64,000 nt of DNA, taken from NCBI GenBank assembly GCA_024516035.1, contig CM044964.1:11201914-11265913 (forward strand). Direction: 5' to 3'. The number at the start of each line of letters is the position of its first letter. Positions within the stretch are counted from its first letter, which is position 1. Origin of the DNA: Bactericera cockerelli (taxonomy: Eukaryota > Arthropoda > Insecta > Hemiptera > Triozidae). The translations under genes were made by a program, and so were the position numbers. Shown here piece by piece: positions 1 through 12,004 of the stretch. Below the pieces are notes generated by a model that saw nothing but the letters and a program-made list of their open reading frames with translations, searched no databases and was not told where the DNA came from.

Positions 1-1630
1 TTCAGCGAAATTGAACCGAAAATGAATCAACTATAATATTCTGAGACTAAAGAAAGAAGAAATTTTTGGAAATAACTAAAGAACGACCGAGACCCAATGA
101 GAAAGAAATATGAAATGGAACCTTAAAGTTTTTTTTTATTATTACTATTTTCATTAATTAATTTAATAAATTAATTAGTCAAGCCCTTTCGGATAATCTA
201 TATTATAATATTTGAATTTAATAGTAGGAACCAGCTTAAAGTTGTCCACAGGACTTTTCTATTACATACTAATACAAATAATACAGATCATGAAAAATCT
301 AATCCGTTCAAAAGTTAGAAATCAACAGATGGTGTTGATCCATATCATTTTTTTTTTTTTTTTTTTTTTTTTCATGGTTATGGGTTTTCCCTTAACCCGA
401 CATGTGATGGTTTCAGATGTTTAAAAGTGAGTGTTACAGAAGAAGGGAGAAACTGTAGACACAGTAAAGAGACTTGCAACATGCAACAAAACAAGGCAAC
501 TCACAACACAAAGAAAGCATGGCCAGAATGAAGCGATTGGGTTTAAAGCGAAAATAAAGCGGGTTAAGGCATGGCCATTACCAACAGCCGGGGAAGGAAA
601 CTAACCTGACTAAAAAAATAAAAGCTTGGATTTATATCAAGCTCGCCGGGAGGCGAGCGCTCTTCAAGTAGCACCACCCAACCGGCCTATATTAATTTCA
701 TAAACGTGTGATATACTGGAGAAGATTTTTTAGGAAGGCTCTGACTTTTAAGCAATTATTTATATAAAAAATGTGGTTTATATAACTATAAAGTTGAAAA
801 AGACCACTTTAATATAATAAACCTAGGTGATAGATCGATAGATATGAAAAAAACCATCGTTTCGCAAATCCTAAAAATTGGTAATTTCTTTCTTTTTTAA
901 CAAGTGTTTTTCTTGTAATTTTCATTTTGTTCACATACCTTTGAGTTAAATTTTGTACATTGGGTAATGCCTAAGATTCAGAAAAGTAAGCCACTTGCAA
1001 CATGCTATGAATTAAATTATAAGAACTGTGTTGAAGGATTTTGTGTGGGGCAGTGTTTAAGTAGTTCGATAATTTTATTATCTTGGGAATTATACAATGG
1101 TTAGTTTTTTTTCAAAGTAAATAATTAGGTAATTTGGAATTTGGAATTTTGCTATAAAAAGGATCTGAAGATACTTGAAGGACAAAAAATAGAAGGGGTA
1201 AAAATGAAATAGAAGGGGTAAAAACAGTTCATCAAAATAATCGGAAAAGTTGAAAATATTTTCAATAATATGATTGTTTTGGAGCAGCAAAGTGATGAGG
1301 AATGGATTTAAATATTACTTCAGGAGGAGAAATTTAGAAAGTGCAGGTAGGTACATGAAAATTAAATATCGTTTTGCATTGAAATTTTTTCAAAGAAAAT
1401 TAAAAGAAACTTTGAAAGACGATTATTGTGTTTAATACAGTGTGGAAAAGTGATTGTAGGTATTATTTGTTTTTGAGTTAATTTATTGTGAAAAACAAAT
1501 GGGAAGGCGAATATAAAATGGCAGACGGCATTCGTATCAAGTGTGTAATGGTCACAACAGTGGATGTGTGTGAAATGCGAAGAGGTTGAGAGGGAGAGAG
1601 GAGAGAGACTGGTTGAGGTTGTTTACTTAC
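1..1630. other. Rim intron, no gene seen
   Basis: AT-rich intron leading towards the unseen C2B exons. A 24-base T run lies near 349 to 373. I see no exon with RIM-like coding, no tRNA-like head and no clear transposon end. The short ORFs on both strands are low-complexity Phe/Ile/Leu readings of A/T-rich DNA. Confidence 0.6.
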
Positions 1631-1763
1631 GAGCAAGACTCATTGCTTGAAATGCTTGGAACACTGCCATGCCTTAGCGGCGTTACCTCCTCGGACCGTT
1701 GGAACGACGTGCTAGGCCCGGAATTACTCGACCGTTTACGAGACATAAAACTGTTGCTGGCTT
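1631..1763 (-). CDS. Rim: Probable Rim exon: Ser-rich
   Basis: Reads ASNSFMSRKRSSNSGPSTS, then FQRSEEVTPLRHGSVPSISSNES and Cys plus two bases. The acceptor is tgtccgtag|AA and the donor is TCTTGCTC|gtaagt, both good. Style and position fit RIM upstream of C2B. It opens with two bases, however, while the exon at 6.7 kb ends with two bases at its preferred donor, so a direct join hits a stop. Either an exon of 3n+2 bases lies between, or the 6.7-kb exon uses the upstream donor GATG|gtgata, which would fit. It may be alternatively spliced. Confidence 0.65.
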
Positions 1764-4700
1764 CTACGGACACACCGGGTAAGTCCGGGTTATGTGTAGT
1801 GTGGAGGGGAAGGAGAGTGGAGAGGGGGGGCGGGGAGGAGACAAAACAGAAACATTGTAGGTACAAACAAAAACGAAAAAGGTTTTCCGCTAAATTAATG
1901 TTTAAGCAACTTGTCTATGCCTAGTGTACGAAAAAATCGCTAGGTGCGCTTGCTATGCGAATACAAAGCGCCCTCTATCGGATACACTAGAAGTCGACAT
2001 ACAAAAACAGTGGCGTGGCGCGAGGGTTCTACATTCGCGCTCCGTCACTGGTACATATAAGGGAGGTTACCATGTGTATGGTGTTTTGTGTTAAAAATAA
2101 AAGCCCTGTGTTTTAATACCGTCCTCTAATTAGGAGACGATACGATGTTTTGAAACTTTTCATCGAATTTTCTGTCATGAAACAACTGTACCGAAAGAAA
2201 ATATGGAGACTTTGTGGCTGCCGCAAATCATAACGAGGAAATGAAATGCCCAGCTCTTAGTTTGCCATGAAAATTGAAAGACTGGTGTGATGTATGTAGA
2301 ACAGCGCAAGATCTAAGCCCGTGTTGTTTGGGGTTAATGTAAAACTATAAAAATTAGGCGTTATATTCATAATTTTGTAGCGTTACTTTACTTTAGATAC
2401 ATTCTAAAAAGCGTACAACTAAAATATTTAAAAAATATAATGAATGTATCGGAAAAGTGTTCTATGTATTTTGATTATAACGTTTTTAAAGGAAAAAAGG
2501 ATTCCATACATAGGGTATTGGGTACTAGCAATGCATCCAAAAGGTAGGGAAATACTAGTCAAACAAATTGGGACAAGGGACTGACAAGGGTTAAGGGATT
2601 GGGAAAATAATGTTTTTCGTCTTACGGGTATAAAAATTTGGAATAACTATTATTATAATTACGGTCCATCTTTACATTAATCCATCATTCAACGGTATCA
2701 AAGCATTTTAAAGGGAGACTTAAAACAACATTGGGGCACAAACTGAAACTAAATTATAAGGCTCGCTGTCTTGAGCTTTGGTTCAACCAAACTCAAATAA
2801 CACGCAAGACAAATGGCAATCTTGTCACACCTGATTGGTTACAGTGAAAATGAATCTTACAGTTTTATAGAAACACAAAGGGTACAAACATTTGATTAAT
2901 TCCTCTTTTGGTACCATAAAACAAGAACACCTTTAAAAAAAGAGATTTAGTTTTTTTAACACAAACACTGAAATACACATAGCAACTTGAAGAAAAGAAA
3001 AACACAAAATAGGTGAGAACATAGTGAGACGATTGTTTTCGTTATCAGAAATTCAAAAGCTGAAAGATTTTGTACTCAACTGCTAAGCCACAGGTGCACC
3101 AGGATTTTCAGCGGGGACGGTCAACACAAAATAGGTTGCACACCTCTTCCACCGGGGAGAAATAATAGCTTTCACTTCTAGTTCTTCTTGGTTTCCTTCT
3201 CCTGTAATTTTCTTTTTTCTGTTCTGTTCGATCGAATGACTGGTCGGTCATTTTTTAGCAATTGTTTTTTTTATCAACCAGGTGTGTAGAATGTAGATAG
3301 ATGGTTAGAGACAACTTCACTAAATTGGTTTACAGTATGCGAAATAGCGAATAGCTAGTTATTAATTTTAATGTCAGAAAATGAAAACGTATATTTTTTC
3401 AAATTGACAACGTGTATAGATAGATGGTTGGAGGCAACTTAAAAAAATTGGTTTCAAGTATCCAAATAGCTAGTTATTTATTTTAATGTCAGAAAATGAT
3501 AGAATATTTTTTTTTTATTAACTTTAAATTTCGCGTTTCTTTTTGAACCAATGATTTGAAAATATAACCCCAATTCCTTTACGTCCTCAATGAATCACAC
3601 GCCTCAACAATATTGTGGCAGATTAGACACCAACGCCTCGTGACATTCATGACTGATTCGATTAGTCCGTCTCTTCACCTTGGAATGCTATTAATATTCG
3701 ACAGCCGTTGTAGGTATAAATCAACTCATCAACTTGCTTTCGGTGCCAATCTGTCGATTTATCTCAGAGTGAGAAAAAAGGTCTATTGTTTGATCGTCTG
3801 TAACATATCTGTTACCTAGTGACAAGTTGAGTACAAAATATTCCAAAATTAATATAGCGTATCTGGTAGGTATGTCATACGCAGAACTTCCTGAATTTCA
3901 CAAAGTGCAGATTGCGTGACTTGGGCGAAATTAAAAGACGATCGATAACTTAAGTCGTACTTTAGAATGGATTTTCCCCATATTAGACAGTATGCAAACC
4001 AAGACTTAGCGTGACAGAGGTATTACACGTCTATTAATTCCGCCCTTAGTATGGGTACAAATACATAAATATTCACATTGTGTAGACTCCCGTGATACAA
4101 ATAACTTATACTATTCACATGGGTGAAAAAATCAGTGTTACAAACAAAACGACATTGAAAAGACAACTATTCGACGTACCTACTTCAAAAACGGGTGAGC
4201 CTTTCACTACTTAGGAAAACACAGATTTCTTTGATAAAACCTCACGAGAAATGAATAAAAGTTCATAAGTTTTTATCAGAACTTACATTTCCCCATGTAA
4301 AACAATAAGCAAAATCTAGACTTAAGTCCACGGAAGGTATTAAAAAATTGTCTATTAATTCCGCCCCAAACGTAGAAATTAAGGCGGAATTATTAGACGT
4401 TTTTGTAATACTCTAGTGGAGCTAAGTCTAATTTTGCATAATCTTGGATGGGGAAAAAATAATCCTAAGCCAAGATTTTAGATCTTGATATTGCCTATTC
4501 ATTTCGCCCTTACTTTCATACCTAAAGCAAGAATACTTTTTTTCTTGAAGGTTCTATTACATGTATGTACTTATTTATTTTAAACAAAATAATATCAAAA
4601 AACAATGAGAAATTGTATAGGTACCCATCTTCAAAATATAAATATCTTGTGTTAGAGTTGGGAAAGAAGCAGGTGACGAGTCCTGAATTAGGTTTTATAA

Positions 4701-6709
4701 TTGAAATCAGTGTTTAGAACAGCTAAAGAAGAGAGATGAAAGTTTGATACTAAACTTTCTCAATAATATGTTAGCTGTCAATAGTTAAGTATGCAAGTTT
4801 TACAATTAATTTACTTCTAACCAATGGCAACGTCATTATTATACGAATTACTCTAAATATTTATAAATACTCGGTGAGGCATTACTTAATGTACAAAAAT
4901 ACAGTAAGTCTCCCTCGTATGATGTGCAAGTGTGCACAGCTCAGATTTGTGCAAATTTGCATTAATATTTTTAACAATTAATAGTGTTAAAAGCTATTTA
5001 CAGGACGGTTTATGGAACTATCAATGAATTTACCAAAACAGTATTAGAACGCCTTTCGATGTCATGTTGCTCTGAAAATGATTGTAAATTACTTACATAT
5101 AAACATTTAGAAAATAATAGACTTTACAAATAGAAAATAAACAAATTCGTTTACACTTTTTGTCAAAAATAATGGTCTATTCTCTACAAGCGTCAGTTTC
5201 TCGTTTCTGTTGATACAGTGGTGCATCTAATAGATTTTAACTTTACAGTATATCCAAAATTCAAACAAAAATGAGCCCTAAATGTACAAATACTTTCGGT
5301 CTTTATGGAAGTCGAAAAGAGACTTCAAATCGATTCTTAATGATGCTTGGCATCAATGTGAAAATTTAACAGCCGTATATTATTAACAGAAAACGCCGTA
5401 CCGAGCAATGTCTCAAGCTTGATTTCCTTCAATATTATTGTGTTAATTACAGGCTTGAGGACATTGCTGAGACCAAAATTTTCTGTTTACTCTAACTAAG
5501 ACGTGACTCTATCTAGGGAATCAACTCTAAAATAAATGTAACCAATACCATCAACCAAATATGAACCTCCTTTTCGAAGAAATCTCTGAAGTTTGCCAAA
5601 AATTGCAATTTCTGATTTTGTTTTGGTCTCTTCCCATCGGCACTAAACTTGGATTTACGAAGTCTGACAGCCAGACACATTAGCAAAACTCTTAAGTCAT
5701 ACTTAAGTATCAGCTTCTTCGATTTGATTGGACAAGACCGCACGAAAGTATAACTTATAGAGAATATTTTGTTAGTAGATATGGCTGTCATGAATTTCTT
5801 TTTCTCTATCATGTCCTCTTTTTTGATGGGTTTCCAGTAGAGATTTTCAGCAGTGAATATTGGCTTGTATCGTTGAGAGTAAAGATTTAGAAAGTAGATA
5901 ACGAACTCTGGTCGAGAACTGAAGCACCCCTTCTGCATAGGAAATAGCATACATATGCCTCAAAAGAAAATGGCGGACACCATGCTAATAGCATATGGTG
6001 TCCGTCATTTTCTCTTTAGGAAGTGCTTTACATAAGATGCCCAGAGAACATTGGCAGTTCCGTCATTTTCTCTTTAGGAAGTGCTTTACATAAGATGCCC
6101 AGAGAGCATTGGCAGTTCTTTATCTATTTTTTGTTTTTAAATCTATGGTTGAGAGAGACTAACGTTTTTTCCCTTCCAAATCTAAGTTTTAAATGACTGG
6201 AATTCTTTTATAATCTGGAAAAATCCGACTCTCTAATATCATTTTCTATCAGAAATTTATTAATTTTAAAATAAAATGGTACAGAACACACTTCATTGTT
6301 ATCTGTATACCAGCTGTCATATTATCAACCTCATCCTAATGAATTTAAATACAGCAGGAACATATTTAAATAGATTTGTTCTTCAATGGAAACCAAGCCA
6401 TGTTTTTTTTTATACTGAATCAAGAAGCAAAGAAACTAACATTTCAGTGTTCAGTAATAGGTGAATAAGCACACAAAATGATCTTCAAACTCCGTGCATA
6501 CAACAATGACGTCATATTTTGTTTTGTTTACCGGAAGTCATTGACAGAATTAAGGTCTTCTAATTTCTTTACCTAATTGTATTTTCAATAAATATTTTTT
6601 TTTAATTCAAATAAATATTATATATTTTTTTTTTAATTTGAACTGAACGGATCTCTACATGGAAACCTCATCTGAACGAATATCTCGAGAACAAGAGAGA
6701 ATGGTTAAC
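1764..6709. other. Rim intron, mostly unique sequence
   Basis: Holds a 60-bp direct duplication at 6000 to 6119 (the tccgtcattttctctttagg unit twice). Near 4020 to 4400 are motifs ctattaattccgcc that recur in inverted form, and again at 57.33 to 57.46 kb, so this is probably a small TIR element. An exon of 3n+2 bases is expected somewhere here if the 6.7-kb and 1.7-kb exons are spliced in one transcript, but I could not find it by eye. Confidence 0.5.
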
Positions 6710-6875
6710 CTGTCTGGGTCCCCCTGCGGATTATCACCATCGCTGGAAATGCTCGACGCCTGTTTGACCAGCGGTTTACTGGTGGCTGGGACACCTCCCG
6801 GCAGAATCTCCTCGCTCCGGTGAACGGTAAACGAGGATTTTCCCTTCGCGCCGAAACCTAGCCTACGCCGTCGGC
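6710..6875 (-). CDS. Rim: Rim exon: LGFGAKGKSSFTVHRSEE region
   Basis: Encodes GRRRRLGFGAKGKSSFTVHR, SEEILPGGVPATSKPLVK and QASSISSDGDNPQGDPD plus two bases. The acceptor is ctgtcccaaag|GC, which closes G|GC with the preceding exon. The donor I prefer is GACAG|gttaac, a weak one; GATG|gtgata upstream and GATGAG|gtttcc downstream are alternatives. The acceptor region is duplicated in tandem with a 55-bp period. The 3' boundary is the least secure of the Rim exons. Confidence 0.85.
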
Positions 6876-6962
6876 CTTTGGGACAGAGAGGAAGCACATT
6901 AGTGGGGGAAACCTATCATACGCCGTCGGCCTTTGGGACAGAGAGGAAGCAGATTAGTGGGG
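6853..6962. repeat. Rim: 55-bp tandem duplication of a Rim acceptor
   Basis: Two copies of a 55-bp unit: 6853 to 6907 covers the first coding bases of the Rim exon, its tag/aag acceptor and its pyrimidine tract, and 6908 to 6962 repeats it with four or so changes. The second copy keeps the pyrimidine tract and the AAAG|GCCGACGGCGTA junction but turns into non-coding sequence after it. Confidence 0.9.
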
Positions 6963-7063
6963 CACATAGACACCGTCGAATAGTTCGGATCTTGGAGAGT
7001 TGCTAACAGGAATATTTAGTGTCAAATTATGAATTTAAATTTCATCCAAGCGGACGATATCAC

Positions 7064-7352
7064 TTAATAATAACACTCTCTAGTGGAAGGTTTATTCAAT
7101 AGAGTAAAATAATTTCAGGGAAACAAAAAGTCACTTTCCTTTTTCTTTCAGAAATAATCAGAATAACGATCTTTAGTGGAAGCTAACCACCAGACGAGGT
7201 TAATGCTCAAAGCATTTTCTACCAACTAAACCTCAGACTCTTATTATTATGTGGTCACAAACTCAAATTAACGAGGAAAAATTCATGCACTGGGTGGGAT
7301 TCGAACCAACGGACCCCTACGCTATCTGGACTACCTGACTACCAGTGCACTT
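7064..7352 (-). mobile_element. SINE family 2 (tRNA-derived), interrupted
   Basis: Reverse copy of a tRNA-derived SINE. Its tRNA-like head (cagtgcatgaatttttcc side, with gggattcgaaccaac as the B-box region) lies at the right and the body (ggcgaggttaatgctc) at the left. About 55 bp of unrelated sequence with a duplicated actctctagtggaag end splits the left part near 7106 to 7160. Confidence 0.75.
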
Positions 7353-8085
7353 AACGCAGGCTATAGTGCTCTGTGATTGGTTGAAGATTCCACTAGAGGT
7401 CGTGTTGAGGGATAATGTCCACTTAGATTAATTCTAATCCTGTTTCATAATTCGGCCCTTAATCATGAGCTTTATTGGCAATGATTGGGCATGAATTTGT
7501 CCGTTTAATTTGTCATAAAGGTAGATTCTATGAGTTCAATTAAATGCATTTTTAATGTATAACAAAGTACAGACAGGGACAAGACGGCATTTCATAGCAA
7601 TCAAAAGCCTTTGGACTCATTGAAAGAAACTAGAGAAGTCTTTGTGTTTCGTAAAAAACAATACCAGAATGGACAATTTTTCTTCTTGGTTATGAGAAAA
7701 CATGGTCTTGGATCGATAGGATTCACAATGACATCGTTTTGTAAGTAAAACGATGAATTAGAATTATTATTCTGAGAATTATTCTATTTTTTAACGTTAT
7801 TTGCATTCATTTTACTGTCCGAAAAAACAGAAGCTAATGATTACGTAAATAGTTCCTGAGGCAATGTTTCATAAGTTCCAGAGCCATAACTCTAAGGACC
7901 AGGAGGGGTTTTTTAGAGGGTACAAAACCCTTTCGGAGGTCAAACAAATAAACCTCTATTTGAGTTAAAGCAATTTTTTCCCTTCCATAAAAAAATGATC
8001 AAACACCTCGGCCGAGGGGTGAAAAACGCCCTGTACAGAAAAAAGACAGCGCGGCAAAGTGTAAGGTAACGGAAAACATAGTTCC

Positions 8086-8117
<32 letters not shown>

Positions 8118-8340
8118 CCAAATGAAATCATGCAGTGGCAGCAAAAATATACCCTGGAACTATATATTTTATATATTACTTCAGGGTGTTTTGCCATAGA
8201 CTTTTCTTTTACATTTATTTTCTTCTGATTTTCTCATTTAATTTTTCCTTATTTTTTCATTCATTATTGCATCAAATTTCTTTTCTTCTCCTGCCAAGTT
8301 CCCATGTATTACCTCTTCACAAATGGTCCGCCGAGCTTAC

Positions 8341-8613
8341 CTGTCGCACTCAGCTGGGAAGTGGAACTACTCTTCTTGCCGAGGTTCGAACTCCGCTCCC
8401 CGCGTTCCCCCCGCTCCCGGTCTGAACGCGTCTCGCGATGATCGCGGTCACTCGAGTTGCCGCTGCGGTCGCTGGTGCCCGAGTTCGAGTGTTTGATCCC
8501 CGAGCCGGACGAGCCTTTGCCGCCGCGTCGACGCGAGTCTGAACCGCCGCCATGGTGGTCCAGGGAGGAGGACTGGTGGAGCTGGGTGTCACTGGAGCGC
8601 AGGGAGGTGTTGT
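8341..8613 (-). CDS. Rim: Rim exon: KSSSTSQLSAT region
   Basis: Encodes DNTSLRSSDTQLHQSSSLDH, a Gly/Ser/Arg-rich run with many Asp-Arg pairs, and GKKSSSTSQLSAT plus one base. KSSSTSQLSATG is one of the best conserved RIM phrases upstream of C2B. The acceptor is atcctcccccag|AC and the donor is GCGACAG|gtaagc. A different frame here is open for 80 codons but ends in a stop before the donor, and is the wrong one. The exon is very GC-rich, and the three reading frames diverge strongly in composition. Confidence 0.94.
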
Positions 8614-8845
8614 CTGGGGGAGGATTGATTGATTTTGATTTATTTTTTATTTAGTACAATATAAATTTACATAGAATGACACCTCCTAAGATAATTCTAC
8701 CTTATTGTGTTTTGAGGCTCGTGAGAGAAACTCGAGAATTACAAATTACAGACGAATTAAAGACTTGGGTAGAAGAGATTAAGAGATTGCCATAGGCAAT
8801 AACCCCGCCCTTTAGTTAGGACGTATGTATTTTTTTTTTTTTTTA

Positions 8846-9015
8846 AAGATGAGTGTTTCACAGCCTTTTTTATTTCGTAGCCATGAAGCAGGAGCTACCT
8901 TAGACGCATGTGGTCTGTGTTGTAGCTTGCCCATCCCGTAGTATGCCTCCCCTCTGATGGGCGAGAAGTGACACAATACTTCCCATTTAGGTGCTGGGTC
9001 AACACGTGCTGGGTC
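8846..9015 (-). mobile_element. SINE family 4, 5' part missing
   Basis: Contains gatgagtgtttcacagcc, catcccgtagtatgcctcc and gggcgagaagtgacac, shared with the fuller copies at 17.2 and 63.3 kb. The tRNA-like head is missing: the copy breaks off after cacgtgctgggtcaa into a LINE 3' end. Confidence 0.75.
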
Positions 9016-9044
9016 AAATGCGAGGCTTACAAGTTATAGACGAA

Positions 9045-9265
9045 TTGAAGAGTTGGGTGGAAGAGATTGCCATAGGCAATAACCCCGCCCTTTAGTTAGG
9101 ACATTTGTATATATTTTAGCTATGCTTATTTTTCCTTTTCTTGTTTATATTGTCCTTATTTTTGTATTCTATTTTTTATAATTACTTGTTTGTACATATT
9201 TATGTCCTATTAATGAAGAGTTTCATAGTACTAGTAATAGTAATAATAATAAGAGTTGGCGAAGA
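9045..9265 (+). mobile_element. LINE 3' end (family A)
   Basis: Starts ggtggaagagattgccatag and caataaccccgccc, runs through an AT-rich tail and ends with attaatgaagagtttcata then taata repeats. Many copies in both orientations share the same 3' end but start at different points, the hallmark of 5'-truncated non-LTR elements. A shorter fragment lies at 8770 to 8830. Confidence 0.7.
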
Positions 9266-9269
9266 AAAT

Positions 9270-9525
9270 ATTAATAATATCGCCTCATTTATACTGCCCG
9301 ACTAGGACTAACGATTCGCTTTATTCCAGCAGTAAGCCCAAACAAGAAGTTTAAGGTAGCTTTCATATTGATACATCTTCCTTTAACAAAATAAATTGTT
9401 CTAAAGCAAGGCCAAGAGTGTCAAGACGTATGTCAAAATCTCAAATGGGAGAATATCTTATCATGTTTGGGTTTCGAACCAGCGAACTATAAAGCCGCCT
9501 TGACAACTGAGCTACCGTGACAGAA
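9270..9525 (-). mobile_element. SINE family 1, diverged
   Basis: Body (tatcgcctcatttatactgc, ccagcagtaagccca) and a reversed tRNA-like head (gggtttcgaaccagcgaac ... gagctaccgtgacag) mark a family 1 SINE with an internal insertion of about 60 bp. Confidence 0.65.
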
Positions 9526-10067
9526 GAAAAGAGAGTTCTTCAGAACTACAATTGCAAAACGTCTTACAACCATCAATATTGATGACATTACATGATAATG
9601 ATGATGAGACATATTAGGGCGGGATCCCACTGCATGCAACATTTTATGTCGCAAAGTTGCGGCACTCTCACCTGATATGATTTAAAACCTTTGCAGGTGT
9701 AATCTATTATTTCAAGCATTCATTGATCACGTACATATTTCATCTGAAGAAGTTTGTGCGCTCATTCGAAAACGCATGAAGAATTGTTTGGCACATGCAA
9801 TTTTCTAATGTAAATTCCATTTGAAAATAACTGACCAAATAAATTAGTTATAGCGGTTCTCCCATCATTCATTACCATTCTCAGGGCCATGTACAGACAT
9901 CTTTGCCAGGCCCCAAGGTTGACCAAAATTCAGGGCCCCCATTTTTTTGGGGGGGGGGGGGGTTCAGGTGAGGCTTCTCACCTGAACACAGGCCTCTCTG
10001 AAAAGCCCGGGACCAGGTCATTTCGCCTCGTTTTTTCCTACACTACACTGTGAATGGCCTTGAGTGT

Positions 10068-10295
10068 CCTTCATCATAGGGTGGCGTCATCGTGAACGAT
10101 GGTAGCCAGACAGTGGAGGAACGACTCAGAACCTCCACCACTAATAATTGACAAGGGCCCCTAGAACCGAGCCAATGCTGGTCTACTCCCTGTTTATAGT
10201 CCCCCAGCCAGACTGCTGGTCTACTCCCTGTTTATAGTCACCAACCAGACTACTGGTCTACTTCCTGTTTATAGTCCCCCATCCAGACTAGAGTG
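10068..10295 (+). repeat. Dispersed repeat 'gggtggcgtcatcgtgaacg'
   Basis: Begins atagggtggcgtcatcgtg, contains the small palindrome catcgtgaacgatg and gacagtggagga, and ends in about three tandem copies of a 50-bp unit (ctggtctactccctgtttat). It recurs at 23.53, 29.49, 30.44, 30.60 and 51.73 kb in both orientations. No tRNA-like head is seen and its class is unknown. Confidence 0.7.
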
Positions 10296-10346
10296 TCCTT
10301 TCTGTCAAAAATAAAAAGAATAACTAAACACCAGTTGCTTACTCAC

Positions 10347-11767
10347 CCACGCTCTTGCCGTTGTCATCCGACGGCACGTCAGCATTGGACAGGCTGCGGG
10401 AGAAGGTCCCCCTCTTCCCACCCGAGTCAGAGTGGTGCTGATTATGCTGCACAGACGACGCATTAGACCCAGAGGAGTGTCCATAGTCACTACAAGCAAA
10501 GTCAGCAGATACGGGAGCTGATGGATTAACAACGTCTACACTAGAGGACACTACAGATCTACTTGGACGGTCAAAACTATGCGAAACATTAGTCGTTGCG
10601 AATTTTGAGCTATTGGTATGGTCAAAACTATAACTATTGCTACTAGGTGGTACTGTTCTACTGAAAGAGGTATCTCTGTCCGTTGGTTCACCGTCCATAT
10701 AACTAGTGGAATCAAAGCTGAGGTTGTTGACAAAGTGGTCAGCACGCGTCTGTTCCGGGGAGCACTCATGGGAAGGGTATTCTTCAATACTGGGAAACCC
10801 TGTGGCGGTCAGAACAGGTTTCTTGAGCTGACTAACATGACGGGGGTGCAAGGCGTCGACTGGGTTTCTACTGAAAGCTTCAACGACTCTGTCTTGAATG
10901 TTCGCGTCGTGAAGTCTGTCAGAGCGTCTGTTTTCATCAGAGCTTCCAATATCTGTTGATCCTTCAGAGCCTTCTACATATCTGGAGTTCTCATCTGTCA
11001 TATCGACGGTTTGGTCAGTTACTCCAAGCCGAGTTTTCTTCTCTTTGGATACGTCAGTGCTGGAATCCAACTGGTTTGGAAACTTGAGTTTACCGGGGGA
11101 AGATTGTTTTGAGATTTCAGACTTGAGTCTCGTTGTGTTTCGTGTAGCATCATCCTTTTCCGACGGCTCTTGGTTTAGTTTAACAACACGGTTGTAGTCT
11201 CGTTCAAAACTGTGCGACTTTTTACCGATTTTTACAACAGGGTCGTCGCTACCGTCCGGTTCATTCTCACGAACCGCTAAATCAAGCGACTTAGTAGCAA
11301 CTACTTCACGATTTCTCGCGCGACTGAGGACGCTATCTTCATCTACGTGAGATTCTATACCTCGCATGCTATCTGTGTGTTTGCCAGAACTGATCAGAAT
11401 TCCGTCGTTCCCTAACACGATACCATCGCTTTCTTTGTAGATAATATTTCTGCTTAAAATTTCGCCCACTTTAGCAGACAAATCACAATTGCAAATAGTA
11501 CACCGACTGTCCAGCTGACCTTCTATCAAGTCGAAAGGTTTTGTTTTGACGATATTGAGCTTGGATTTCAAATCTCCTTTACTAGAGGAGCAAGATCTAC
11601 AAAATTTACTTTGAGTGGAGGAGTATGAAGTAGTTTTGGGGGTGGAAAAGTTAAAATCAGTGGGGGAGTCAGCGTTAAGTTCGGGGGTAGATTTGCTTTT
11701 CAAATCAGTGGAGGGATCTACTAAAAGAATATCTAAATACGAAGAGGCGTCAAGGTCTTTGGGCATG
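10347..11767 (-). CDS. Rim: Rim large exon (474 codons)
   Basis: A single open exon of 1,421 bp beginning MPKDLDASSYLDILLVD and ending DNGKSVG-, in phase with both neighbours (acceptor tatttccag|C, donor GCGTGG|gtgagt). It is hydrophilic, rich in Ser, Asp, Asn and Arg, and probably disordered. No counterpart is known to me in vertebrate RIM, so it looks like an insect expansion. About residues 56 to 94 it has CRSC, 29 residues, then CTICNC, the only Cys cluster in it and a possible metal site. The C-terminal third has GGKRGTFSRSLSNADVPSDD, which is RIM-like and confirms the reading frame. Confidence 0.93.
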
Positions 11768-12004
11768 CTGGAAATAAACCAGAGAAAGTTTTTGTTCAAT
11801 GAAATAAAACTCATTACACTTAATCTAAAATATGAACATATTGTGCAATGTGCATAGTACCAAATTCCATATTCATTAGCCGACAGTTGTGGCCACTTGA
11901 AGAATTCAGATTAGGTCTGACCTGAATTTTTCATCAGGACGTGGGTTATTATACAAATTTGAAAGGTTATAACTGCTTCTCGCTGCGAATCCCACCATCC
12001 AATC

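Noticed and set aside
5513..5950. 145-codon minus-strand ORF
   Set aside because: Not low complexity, but no family recognised, AT-driven composition and no matching splice phase with Rim. It could be checked by protein search.
8350..8592. 80-codon Ala/Arg/Thr-rich ORF
   Set aside because: Wrong frame of the Rim exon. The correct frame gives KSSSTSQLSAT and joins both neighbours in phase.
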